A stretch of 64,000 nt of DNA, from positions 620,001-684,000 of the forward strand of contig CP145413.1 in assembly GCA_036867785.1 (NCBI GenBank). Direction: 5' to 3'. The notes beneath the pieces were generated by a model. It was not told the origin of the DNA. It did not search any database and saw nothing but the letters and a program-made list of their open reading frames with translations. The number at the start of each line of letters is the position of its first letter. Positions within the stretch are counted from its first letter, which is position 1. Positions 21,508-30,977 of the stretch are shown piece after piece. The DNA comes from Plasmodiophora brassicae. Its lineage: Eukaryota > Endomyxa: Phytomyxea > Phytomyxea > Plasmodiophorida. The translations under genes and the position numbers were made by a program.

Positions 21508-22866
21508 ATGAAGCCGGTCCTTCCGATTGTCATCGTCGTTGCCGTTGTCGTCGCCACCGCGCATGCCGGGCATGGGGACCCCCGTCCCTTGCGACGCTTC
21601 TCCGACCCTGGTGTAACGTTCCCAGTCACGTCGCGCCAGCGGCCGTCTGCCCAAGCGGGTGGCGGCCCAGTTGTGGTCACGAAAGAAGGCAATTCAGGCC
21701 CATCCAGGAGCCATCTTTGTCGGTACTTCTCGAAGGCGGGCAGATGCCCGAACGACAAATGCTCGTTTGCTCATCAACAACCGGAAGACAAACCGCTACC
21801 ATACAAGACACGATCCTGTTGGTTCTTCTCAGGTCCCGGCACGTGCCCTAATGGCGACAAGTGTACGTTTATCCATGACGTATCCACCGCGGACCGGCCT
21901 GCCGCATCGGCGACTGCCAAACCGCGATCGGGCATTCCTTCAATCGACCTGTCGAATGTGCACCTTCCCGGATCCGGTCGTTGCTCTTGTCCCAAAGGCG
22001 AACCGTGCCGGACCATCCAGGGTGCCGTCAAATCTGCTCCTTTGCAGGCGACCCCCAACAACGAGTTTCGGAACCCGACGCCGCCGGGCTTCGTCCCGTG
22101 TCCGGTACCGAACGCGTACATGCACCATCCGATACCTGTCACTGGCAACCCGATGCCGCCGCCAAGCAACCTGAACGGCACACCATTCCCAAGTGGAATG
22201 CAGGGCGCTGGACACTGCTGGGTCCCACAAGGAATGACGTTCAGTTTCGCCGGCCAGGTGATTTGCCCTTACCGAGGCCATCCGATTGGCTGGGTTCCTG
22301 TCGCCCAAGTGCAGGGTGTCCACGTTTCTCAACCGAATCCCGGTGCTGTTGAGTGGGACCGCCTTGCTGCGGAGTATGCTCCTTATCAAACGTCTGCGAC
22401 GCAGCCGCAAGCTCAAATCTCGGCCCTGGCCCAGAATGGTGGTCCTCTGGTTGACATGCCGCTGGTGCGAGGCCTGCGCCAGCCACGTTCACTGCCTAAC
22501 ATGCACCAGCCTGGTCTCACGTTTCCCCAGTCTGCTGACGTACAACAGACGCAAGGCCTGCATCATCAACATTCAATGCCCGACATGAACCAGTTCGGGC
22601 AGAGGACGATACCTGCCCAGCAGGCGCCGCCCAGCTGGAACCCGCCGTTATTCCCAGGCATGGGTCATCCTAACCGCAACCCCACCGGTGCTGCCACCCT
22701 ACACCAACAAGCAGACGCACCTGAGGACGTCTACAAGTCGCCCCCAGGCCTGCCCCACCCTGCTCCCCAACCGAACGTCGATACCGCCAGACCGCAGACG
22801 TTGCCGCGTATCTCCCGCCCTCTTCCCAAACCCATCGGCGATGGTTCCTGGCCCAGGTTTGACTAG
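21508..22866 (+). CDS. CCCH zinc-finger protein with long Pro-rich tail
   Basis: Single reading frame, 452 residues. Two CCCH fingers lie at about residues 70-125: CRYFSKAGRCPNDKCSFAH and CWFFSGPGTCPNGDKCTFIH, both C-x8-C-x4/5-C-x3-H, separated by about 16 residues. A third Cys group (CSCPKGEPC) follows near 155. The remaining 280 residues are Pro/Gln/Asn-rich with repeated M/F-hydrophobic blocks (SLPNMHQPGLTFPQ; SMPDMNQFGQ), like RNA-binding regulators of mRNA stability. The first 20 residues (MKPVLPIVIVVAVVVATAHA) look like a signal peptide, which is at odds with a nuclear or cytoplasmic RNA binder. The true start may be downstream or preceded by an unseen exon. Confidence 0.7.
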   Translation: MKPVLPIVIVVAVVVATAHAGHGDPRPLRRFSDPGVTFPVTSRQRPSAQAGGGPVVVTKEGNSGPSRSHLCRYFSKAGRCPNDKCSFAHQQPEDKPLPYKTRSCWFFSGPGTCPNGDKCTFIHDVSTADRPAASATAKPRSGIPSIDLSNVHLPGSGRCSCPKGEPCRTIQGAVKSAPLQATPNNEFRNPTPPGFVPCPVPNAYMHHPIPVTGNPMPPPSNLNGTPFPSGMQGAGHCWVPQGMTFSFAGQVICPYRGHPIGWVPVAQVQGVHVSQPNPGAVEWDRLAAEYAPYQTSATQPQAQISALAQNGGPLVDMPLVRGLRQPRSLPNMHQPGLTFPQSADVQQTQGLHHQHSMPDMNQFGQRTIPAQQAPPSWNPPLFPGMGHPNRNPTGAATLHQQADAPEDVYKSPPGLPHPAPQPNVDTARPQTLPRISRPLPKPIGDGSWPRFD

Positions 22867-23092
22867 TGGGGCGACGATCCGTCAATACAACATGATGAGC
22901 TTCGTGAAATGGGACAGTTGTGGCGTTTACGATCCGCAATTCGTTGTGCAGCTCGGTACGTTGCCATACAGTAGCGGGTGGCGCGCCGATTGGCCATGTG
23001 TAGTACGATTGCGTTCGCGAGCTGCAGGAGCGACGGTGACACTTTTTGGAGGCGGCGGCGGGTCAGTTTGTTATGCGGCGCGCGGTGTCGCG

Positions 23093-26075
23093 ATGAGCGC
23101 CGAGACGACGAAGCGGGCTCGGCTGTTCGAGGAGTACCCCGGCGAGCGCTACGATGTGGACCCGTTCGCAGTTCTAGTGGCGAACGCTGGCGTGGGAGGC
23201 GATGAGCGCATGGCGAGGCACGCGGCCAGCGCAATACGTGCCCAACGACAGTCGGCGTTGTTCGTCGATTGGTACTTTTGTACGTTGGCCGTTCCCGATA
23301 GACGACGGGTAATGTACTGATGGAAACCATTGTAGATAATGTACAGGAAACGATACTGGCCGTTGCTGAGCAATGGTTCTGGGCCTCTCTCGAGCCGATA
23401 GCGTCCGCAAGCGTACCCAGTGCCATCATCGACGCGATTTGCATGGCTCTCGATAGCTGTCTTACACATCTTCATCCCCTGCTGTATGCGGTGCAAACCA
23501 TTCATCAGGTTCGTGTATCGCGGCTGACGCCGATGCAAACCTGTAACGCCTAGTGCCACAATAGTTACTTGTCGACCCGAGTGCGGCGAATGAAACGGCA
23601 TTTGTCCAGAACGGCATAAAGCGGTTTTATGATCTCATGCACTCGATCTTCTTCTCGGCGAAGCCAGACTGGTACGCCTAGTTTTGTATGTAGACTTATG
23701 CCAGTTTCACCGACGGTTTGCTCGTAGGTTTCATCCTCTGCTGGTTGCGTTTTTCTCTGCAGAGTTCGACGCCTGGGATGTCGCGCAAGACATGCACGTT
23801 GGGGATCGATTCCGTTCCCACGTATGCCGACAGGTGGGGCGCTTGTCCCTGCGCCATATCACGCCGCGCTGACTCCCCTTTGCAGTTGCACGAGTTGCAG
23901 TGGATGGCGATATTTGAAAGTGGCTACATTACGGCGCTGCTGGAGAAAATCGAGGAGAGAATTCAAAGCCGAGCTGCTGGACAATACCTGGAGCCGGGTG
24001 TGAATCTGCTGTGCGTCTTGCCCTTTTAACGTTGCTGACATCACCCGCAGTTTTGCCTGAAATGCTGCTGTGGCTGGAAACATCAGTCCTTCCTTGGGTT
24101 TCGTTCTTACATGGAACCGACTCGGCATCGTTCCAGCAGTGCGTGACCCGGCTGACCTTTGTCCTCTATGAACAGTTAGTTTCTGCCAATGAAACGTATT
24201 GTCGTCTGCTCTGACTTGCTTCAGACTAGGGGAGCTCCGCATTGGAGAGCTCTTTGACATAATTGCCGACTTTCCTGATTCACAACCTGCCGTCGTGGAC
24301 CTATCGCAATGTATTGCTAAGGCAGACCAGCAAATGTTGCTCATCAAGTAAGGCGTTGAGACCTGCAAACCCGAACCCTGCTCACCATCGGCTTGTTCAA
24401 TCAGGTCACTCCGCGAGGCTTTCCAAAGACGGCTGCTACATCCCGGGGCCAACACGCGTGATATAGTCAGCCAGTTCGTTTCATGCCTTCGTGTCCTTCA
24501 GCTGCTCGACCCGTCTGGCGTGACGTTAAGCTTGGTTGCCGGCCCTGTCTGTGAATATCTTCGGTATATGCCTTCTTTCCCACCTGTTTGCGTTCCTTTG
24601 ATACTCTGCATCAGGTCTCGGCCTGATTCCGTTCGTGTTATCCTCACTGCTTTGACTGACGCCTCCGAGCCTCATGGGCTGCTCTCCGAGTTAGAAAAAT
24701 CGGCTCGATCATCATCACTCTCCTCTACAACTCGTGCCCAAGTCGATGAAGATGAGCCGGCAGACGTGGAATGGCAACCGGAGCCCATTGCTCCATGTAA
24801 CGACCGGATTTCCCCGGTGACTTCTGTTACGTCGACTTGCACGTCTTACGACGTCCTGTCCCAGCTGGCCTCGATTCATGGCCAACCCGACAACCTCGTC
24901 GATGAGTTCAAGGGGCTCCTCGCTGAACGTCTCATGGCCCTTCGCAACTATGATACCGATGTCGAGGTGCATTATCTCGGTCAGTCCCATAGATGACGCT
25001 GCTTGAAAACATTTTCTTACTGCGCCGCCTTCTCCAGAATTGTTCAAGCAGCGATTTGGCGAGTCGCATTTCCATGGCGCCAATGTAATGATTTCCGATA
25101 TATCTCTGTCAAAGAGAATCAACACGAACATCCACAAGACCCTTAATCGTGAAGCGGTTAGATATTGCAATTGTGCATTGGATTGTCTGATGACATTCCC
25201 GTCTCTAGAACTTTCTGAACGGAACCATCATTTCTCGCGAGTTCTGGCCTCATTTGAGCGAGGATGCCTCGGAAGGCGGTCTTCTCCTACCCCGAATTAT
25301 CGTCGAAGCAATGACTGAGTATTCCAAGCATTACGAAGTTCTGAAAGCTCCTCGAGAACTCATCTGGAAGGTATCGAAAGTAGACTTTCGCGTTTCACAA
25401 CCTGGCCTGACTAGGTGATACTCATAGCCCCATCTCGGCAGCTCTGATCTGCAACTGACGTTCCTGGACGGGCGAACAGTTCGCGTATCTGACGTGACGC
25501 CGGAGCACGCCGCTGTCCTGTTTGCATTTGAGAGCATGCCTACTGACAGATGCGTCACTGTCGATGAACTATGTGCAGGCACCCGCATGACAATGCATTC
25601 CGTGCGCAGGCGCCTACAATTCTGGGTCCAGAAGCGTATTCTGCGGCAGAGCGGTCCAAATGAATTTTGTGTCAATGAGCACGCTGCCGATGACGAGTCG
25701 CATGCCACGTATGACAGCGTAATTATCTGTGATGAAGACGATGATCGCGGGGGGACAAACGCGTTCTCTGCTGAAACGGTTTGTATGGCGTCTTCTTCAA
25801 TATTGCATCCCGTGGCTAATGGGGCCGTCTCACAGCAACAACGTGAATCGGCGAAGCTTCTCGAGTCATATATTCTCGGGATACTTCCGAGTTCATTCGG
25901 AGGGTTCACGCTGTCCAGGATTCACTCGATTCTCAGATCAGCGTTCGTGTCCGGCTCAACGAACTATAATCGTAGCGAGGCGGAACTGCACGAGGTCCTT
26001 GAACGTCTTGTTCAGGAGAAGAAATTACAGTGCCTGGACGGCTTGTATAAACAATGCTCAAAGCCAATGCAGTGA
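23093..26075 (+). CDS. APC2: anaphase-promoting complex subunit 2 (APC2, cullin-like)
   Basis: At least ten short exons. Early exons give helical N-terminal repeats (EQWFWASLEPIAS; HPLLVAFFSAEFDAWDVA; LQWMAIFESGYI; then PEMLLWLETSVLPW). The middle part shows MISDISLSKRINTNIH and TIISREFWPHL, then LPRIIVEAMTEYSKHYEVLK. The final exon holds LTFLDGRTVRVSDVTPEHAA, FAFESMPTDRCVTVDEL, and the winged-helix end GGFTLSRIHSILRSAFVSG. This is the cullin-homology and APC2 C-terminal order (catalytic core with APC11, ubiquitin ligase controlling mitosis). I give the span rather than every junction; the first introns may be as short as 38 bp. It ends 80 bp from the lipase gene, tail-to-tail. Confidence 0.85.
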
Positions 26076-26154
26076 AATTTAAACGGATTCATTATTGGAC
26101 GTCATCAGTTTACAGTTTGATGACTCGGCAGGGGCTGTTGAACCAGCTAGGGCA

Positions 26155-27701
26155 TCATGCCGGCAGGCCGAATGCATGGTTGAACTGGACAGGGTCCCGG
26201 TGACGTCTGAGCAGATCGACTACGGGTTTGTAGACGAGATCGGCGGCATCCAGTCCCCATATGAAATCCTACAGGGCCGCTCAGAAAATGGGAATTTGAG
26301 ACCCATAAACAATGCAATACAATGTGATCGTAGTAGGGAATTCCTGTCGAGAAAACGATTTTGGCAGGATCAAGAGCGCTCATGGTCGCCCTAACGTCCA
26401 CTGGATCCGACAAAGCGTCATTCCCCCCAGTGAAGAACGCCATTGGGACCTTGATTCGGCCCAGATCATATGCAGGAGGAGATTCGCTTCCGTATATCTC
26501 GAGGTTCCGGCGCTTTCCAAAGTCATACCGTTTAAACTCCCCTGTCGACGCCATTTGCGACCAGTGTTTCAGGTTGAACACGCTAGTACCCTGAACGGCA
26601 CCCGAATCGTGAGTTGCGAGCAGGCTTCATTGCAATTTCCACGGTGAGCGCTCACTGCTGGATCGTGAGAAGTGTAAACATCGATTCTCGACGTATTCTT
26701 GTTGTGCCACATGTTATGGTCATCCTCACCCATCAAGAAGGTCAGCATGTGCGCACACTCAAGTGCGCCTTCTCCATGGCACAATCTCTGTCGTTCAGGT
26801 TAGTTGTCCGATCCAGGCGTTACACAACAGCGCTGACCTTGCCGAGGAATGTTTCCAACCAGCATTCACGGTTGAAGCTCTTCAAGCGGAACAGGTCGAT
26901 CAGATAGACGACGTCCGCTTCCATAAGCGCTTTCAGGATCTTGGACGACTGATGACCAACGAAAGCAACAGGAGCCAGCCCGATGAACAGGTTAATTTTG
27001 GAGTTCAAGGCAGCCGTTTCAGAGAGGCCGATGAATGCCTGCGTTGTGCCCTACATCCGGTAGACCCATATCAAACGGACAGCGGCGGTGCGATCGCATG
27101 CATGCACAAACCTCGGAATGCCCGACAAACGACAGGGACTCATGGCCCGTGATCCGAAGTACATAATTCACGCACGCCGGCATGTCGAACATTCCCACTG
27201 ACGGCGCCTGTTAAACGCACAAGAGCACGGCAGCAGCGATCGACATCTTACTTTGGTGAAACGAGAATTCCCAGCACTCGTCTGTTTGGCAATTACTCGG
27301 CGAGAGCCGGTTGCCGCGGTTGTTTGGCAGCCAAACATCGAAACCTGCGTCGGCGAGCATGAAAGCGAGGGACTGATTCGGCAGATTCGCGATCCAGCCC
27401 ATTGCGCAATCCAGCAGGCCGTGCTGCAGAATGACCGGAGCGCGCGATTCCTCCAGGTGGTGTTGGTTCCGTCCGCGAGGAATTCGCAGGACGCTCAACG
27501 TGAACCTGTGCGCACACACGCTGAGCAACACTGCATCCGCCGGTGACGCCGTCCAGCGTACCCGTCGTCGGTGTCGACGCGGTGCTCCTCAGCAGGGTAC
27601 CCCCAATACCCAACGACCTGCGCCGGCGTCATGTCGCACTCGGGACAGGAGGCGCTCGCCGCCGCCACGCCCGCCAGCACGACCAGCGGCAGCATCATCA
27701 T
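26155..27701 (-). CDS. secreted/lysosomal acid lipase (LIPA/gastric lipase family)
   Basis: Multi-exon. The start gives a signal peptide (MMMLPLVVLAGVAAASAS), then DMTPAQVVGYWGYPAEEHRV. A 56-bp intron (27506-27561) is followed by FTLSVLRIPRGRNQ, VILQHGLLDCAMGWIANLPN, LADAGFDVWLPNNRGN, the nucleophile elbow GHSEG (Ser split from the Gly by an intron at about 27051-27108), INLFIGLAPVAFVGHQ, WSQMASTGEFKRYDFG, FFTGGNDALSDPVDV and, after a last intron, YYDHIDFIWGLDAADLVY. The order and catalytic Ser-Asp-His match alpha/beta-hydrolase acid lipases, which hydrolyse triglycerides and cholesteryl esters. GHSEG instead of GHSQG is a minor deviation. The start faces the nuclease gene, 289 bp away. Confidence 0.85.
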
Positions 27702-27990
27702 CACGACCCACGCCACCGACCAACTGCAGTCTGCACGCCCCAAAATGACAATGCCCCAAGTTGTGGTGGCGGTAACGGCGAACGCCAACGGCGACTCCCT
27801 CCTCACTCTACCGGCCGGGCAGCCACAGGTAGCGCAGGGTCCTAAAATGGAGCGCTCCTGCCGCCAGTGCCGCCGCTGCCAGACAGACGGCGACGATTCC
27901 GGCAGTCCTGGAAATGGCCGCGGCGGACAATCGCCCAACGTTGAGCTGATGCTGGCAACGTTCGGGACGCGGCGGTGGTCGTCAACGGCC

Positions 27991-29187
27991 ATGAGCGCAC
28001 CGGCTGCGACTGCTGCTGCTGCTGCTGCACCGGCGCGGCTGTACGTGGACGCGCTGAACTTTGGGGGCCAGTTCGTCAGCAGGGACCACTGGAAGCTGAG
28101 CGAAATCACGGACAACGTCGGGCTGTTTGTCGGCGCCGCGAAGCGGTCCAGCATCGAGCTCAAGGTGTTTATCGACGAGACGATCCGGACGGGCGACGCG
28201 CTGCAAAAGTGGCAGAGGCGTCGCGAACGCGAGGTCAGAACGGGGCGGCGCAACGTGCCGCATGGCATGTCGGAATTGGTCGGCGATGCGTTCCGCCAGG
28301 CGGGTGTCGACGTGCACTACTCGGAGGAGCTCGACAACGACGATACGCTCGCATCGTTCGCCCAGGCCGACGGCGCTGCGATCCTCAGTGCTGACCGCGA
28401 TTTCTTCGACTACCGCGATTCGACGTTCGACGTGTACGACGACTTCAACGTCACCGCGTCGCGTGCGTTGGAGCTCCGGCCCGCGCGCGCCAAGGGCCCT
28501 CAGAGGAATTGCAAGGCATTGGTCCTCGATCGATACCCGCAGACCAAGACGACGCCGCAGCGCGTTCATGCAGGGACGACTGTGTACCGACGAGGCGCCC
28601 CGTCGGGGCTTGTCCGCCTCGCGGGCAACCCTCACATCACTGTCCGCCCTCTTCGGCAGGCACTGTACCACGATGTCGGCATTCGCTCGCCCGTTATCGA
28701 AGTGTTCCCGTACTGGGACGACGCGGCTGACTGTGTCAAATGGACGGACGAGGCGGTGCCGCCCGATGGTTCCCTGTCGCACCTGCTGACGACGCCAAAG
28801 GACGCCGTCAAACACTTCTTTGGTCGTGATCTCAGGCCGGCCGGCGTCTCCTGGCTGGACTGGAACAACCACCTCTTCTCGGTGCATGCAATAGTCGCTG
28901 AGCTGTGCGTCGAGCGGATGCGTCCGACATCCCTGCTCGACATCATGAACGAATTCGTGAGGTCGCGGCTCGTGGCGGATGACGTGTCGGATCGGCTGGC
29001 CAGCCTGGCGAGCCTGGCAATATCATCGCAGCCCGTCTACAAATTCACCTGCGCCGCATGCCAAGCGTTCCAAAGGCTCAAACAATCAGAAGTGGACTGG
29101 TTCACCTCAAGGCGTCTGGAGCTTCCCAAAACCTGCAAGTCGTGTCGTAGTAAGAACGGGCGACGCAGGCATAAAGGCAGGACTTGA
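27991..29187 (+). CDS. PIN/NYN-like nuclease domain with C-terminal zinc ribbon
   Basis: 398 residues, single exon. Residues 10-150 look like a PIN/NYN fold: LYVDALNFGGQF near the N-terminus, FIDETIRTGDALQKW, then an acidic DNDDTLASFAQADGAAILSA followed by DRDFFDYR. These are the spaced Asp clusters such metal-dependent nucleases use. The C-terminus has FTCAACQAFQRLKQSEVDWF and LPKTCKSCRSKNGRRR, a CxxC...CxxCR pattern like the small zf-trcl zinc ribbon. The middle third is unassigned. A role in RNA processing or decay is a reasonable inference. The frame is open from 27571, but that region overlaps the divergent lipase start, so I chose ATG 27991. Followed immediately by the mobile-element island. 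Confidence 0.6.
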   Translation: MSAPAATAAAAAAPARLYVDALNFGGQFVSRDHWKLSEITDNVGLFVGAAKRSSIELKVFIDETIRTGDALQKWQRRREREVRTGRRNVPHGMSELVGDAFRQAGVDVHYSEELDNDDTLASFAQADGAAILSADRDFFDYRDSTFDVYDDFNVTASRALELRPARAKGPQRNCKALVLDRYPQTKTTPQRVHAGTTVYRRGAPSGLVRLAGNPHITVRPLRQALYHDVGIRSPVIEVFPYWDDAADCVKWTDEAVPPDGSLSHLLTTPKDAVKHFFGRDLRPAGVSWLDWNNHLFSVHAIVAELCVERMRPTSLLDIMNEFVRSRLVADDVSDRLASLASLAISSQPVYKFTCAACQAFQRLKQSEVDWFTSRRLELPKTCKSCRSKNGRRRHKGRT

Positions 29188-29239
29188 ACCGTCACCCTTG
29201 TTCTAGCACATGACAAGAGGTTATGTATCGACACAGTTT

Positions 29240-30010
29240 ATCGACACAGCGACCAGCTCCGACGTGATCGGCTGCACCAGGTGGGGCGTCCTGACGCGCG
29301 ATGAAATTGCCAACAGACGGGGCGTCGCCGCAGCCGGCATGCTGAGTAGAACTTCGACCCCTGGTTTCGAGTAGACCGCTTCTCGTGTCGTTTGGTACTG
29401 AACGCGTCGCCTTTATCTGGCACCCCGAAGAGAGACGTGACTGTTCTTTCTTTGTCAGCTTGAAGAATTGTGACTTTGGATCTCACGTTAAACGGAAGCA
29501 GCTCCTGTCGATAACGTCCTAATTCGCCAACCGACCGGATCAGTAGGATAATGTCACTCGCCGTCATGGTTGCGGGACGATTCGCGGGCACGTGATTGCA
29601 AATGGATCGCGAGGACTTGCAACCTCTTCCATCGTTCAACAGATGGAGACCGCGGGTTACCGGTCCCAAAGCGAACGCACCTGGCAAGCAGAAACCTGGC
29701 CCGTTCGATGAAGCGTGATAACCTTGGAGTCCCAACCGAAGCGAAAGGTTCCGGATGTAGACGGGCTCATCTAGCACCTCATTGATTTCCACGCCAGAAC
29801 GAAGCCACCCGCGAGAATTGCCGCCGGCGGCGGGTGTGAAGATGACGAACTGACGGAATCCAGTGGACGACATAGAATTCAGGGAGATCTGCGTTCGCGA
29901 GGTCGATCACGCCGAGGTGCCGAACGTCATCAATGACAATCAACGTCGGCTCGGATACCAAGGAACTGTCCTTAGAATCGGGGCAAATGTGAACCATGAT
30001 TTGCTGTACT
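29240..30010 (-). pseudogene. unidentified gene fragment, copy A (left, inverted)
   Basis: A fragmentary gene reading leftwards, starting near 30000 with MVHICPDSK and PTLIVIDDVRHLGVIDLA, later FVIFTPAAGG and NGPGFCLPGAF. Its inner 530 bp (29485-30016) match the sequence at 33349-33915 in inverted orientation. The text is weakly reminiscent of the central part of CRN/RHS-type multigene-family proteins, but too weak to name it. It looks decayed. It forms the left outer flank of the Crypton region. Confidence 0.45.
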
Positions 30011-30017
30011 GCTCTTC

Positions 30018-30814
30018 ATAAATGGAATGTAACGCCAACAGGAGTACGATCAACAGATCTAAACCCGCCGCCGCGCTGTCGGCCGGGCGGTCGGATTGGC
30101 GGTGCCGGCCATGAACTATTCGGTTGCGGTCCCGGCCCTCGCACCACTGGCGCAGGACAAGCGGTCGTCGCCGGTTCGTCTGCTGTTGGAGTGGCCCCGA
30201 TGGCTGCCCAGGATATCCTGGACGCTGCCTCGGAGATCGTCGCCCGCAAGCGCCTACGGCTGTCCCACCCTGGCGGGATCACAGCGGAAGAGCTCATCGG
30301 CGCCCATGTTCGGGAGCACGCGATCGTCAGCCAGCATTCGTCAAGAGTGTATCCCGCTGCAGACGCCTCCCGCCTGGTTCGCCCCCGCCATGGTGGCGGA
30401 ATGTTGCCGTTAGCGCCGGTCAGCGCCATCAGCTGCCAACGCGACGCCAGGAACCAGGCGGGGGGCGTCTGCAGCGTGATACACTCTTGACGACTGCTGG
30501 CTGACGATCGCGCGCTCCCGAACATGGGCGCCGGCGAGCTCTTCCGCTGTGATCCCGCCGGGGTGGGACAGCCGTGGGCGCTTGCGGGCGACGACTTCCG
30601 AGGCAGCGTCCAGGAGACTCTGAGCAGCCATCGGGGCGACTCCAGCAGCAGCCGAACCGGCGACGACCGCTTGTCCTCCGCCAGCGGTGCGAGGGCCGGG
30701 ACCGCGACCGAATAGTTCATGACCGGAACCGCCAATCCGCCCGACCGACCGACAGCGCGGCGGCGAGTGTAGATCTGTTGATCGTACTCCTGTTGGCGTT
30801 ACATTCCATTTATA
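30018..30814. repeat. palindrome: two ~365-bp inverted arms, 66-bp spacer
   Basis: Arms 30018-30384 and 30451-30814 are inverted copies at roughly 90% identity. Both outer ends carry AAATGGAATGTAACGCCAAC or its complement. One reading frame is conserved through both arms (LDAASEIVARKR / LDAASEVVARKR, then LSHPGGITAEEL), with several conservative replacements (I/V, I/L), so each arm may descend from a small coding unit. Function unknown. It lies directly downstream of the Crypton recombinase gene. Confidence 0.8.
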
Positions 30815-30977
30815 AAGTTTCATTACTGGTTGTGGTAGGATGGTAGGAGGGTCACAAAAAATGCGCGCACTGCGCACTTTTGTGACCGCTAAGGCCTATG
30901 TACTTAGCCGGGCGGTGCAAGCAAACCGACGCATTGCCAGCTGGGAACGCAGGTAGGCCCGGAACGAATCATCCAAT

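Noticed and set aside
27982-28887. 301-residue reading frame on the minus strand
   Set aside because: It is the complement of the nuclease gene, Arg/Val-rich without domains, and the plus-strand product has recognisable motifs.
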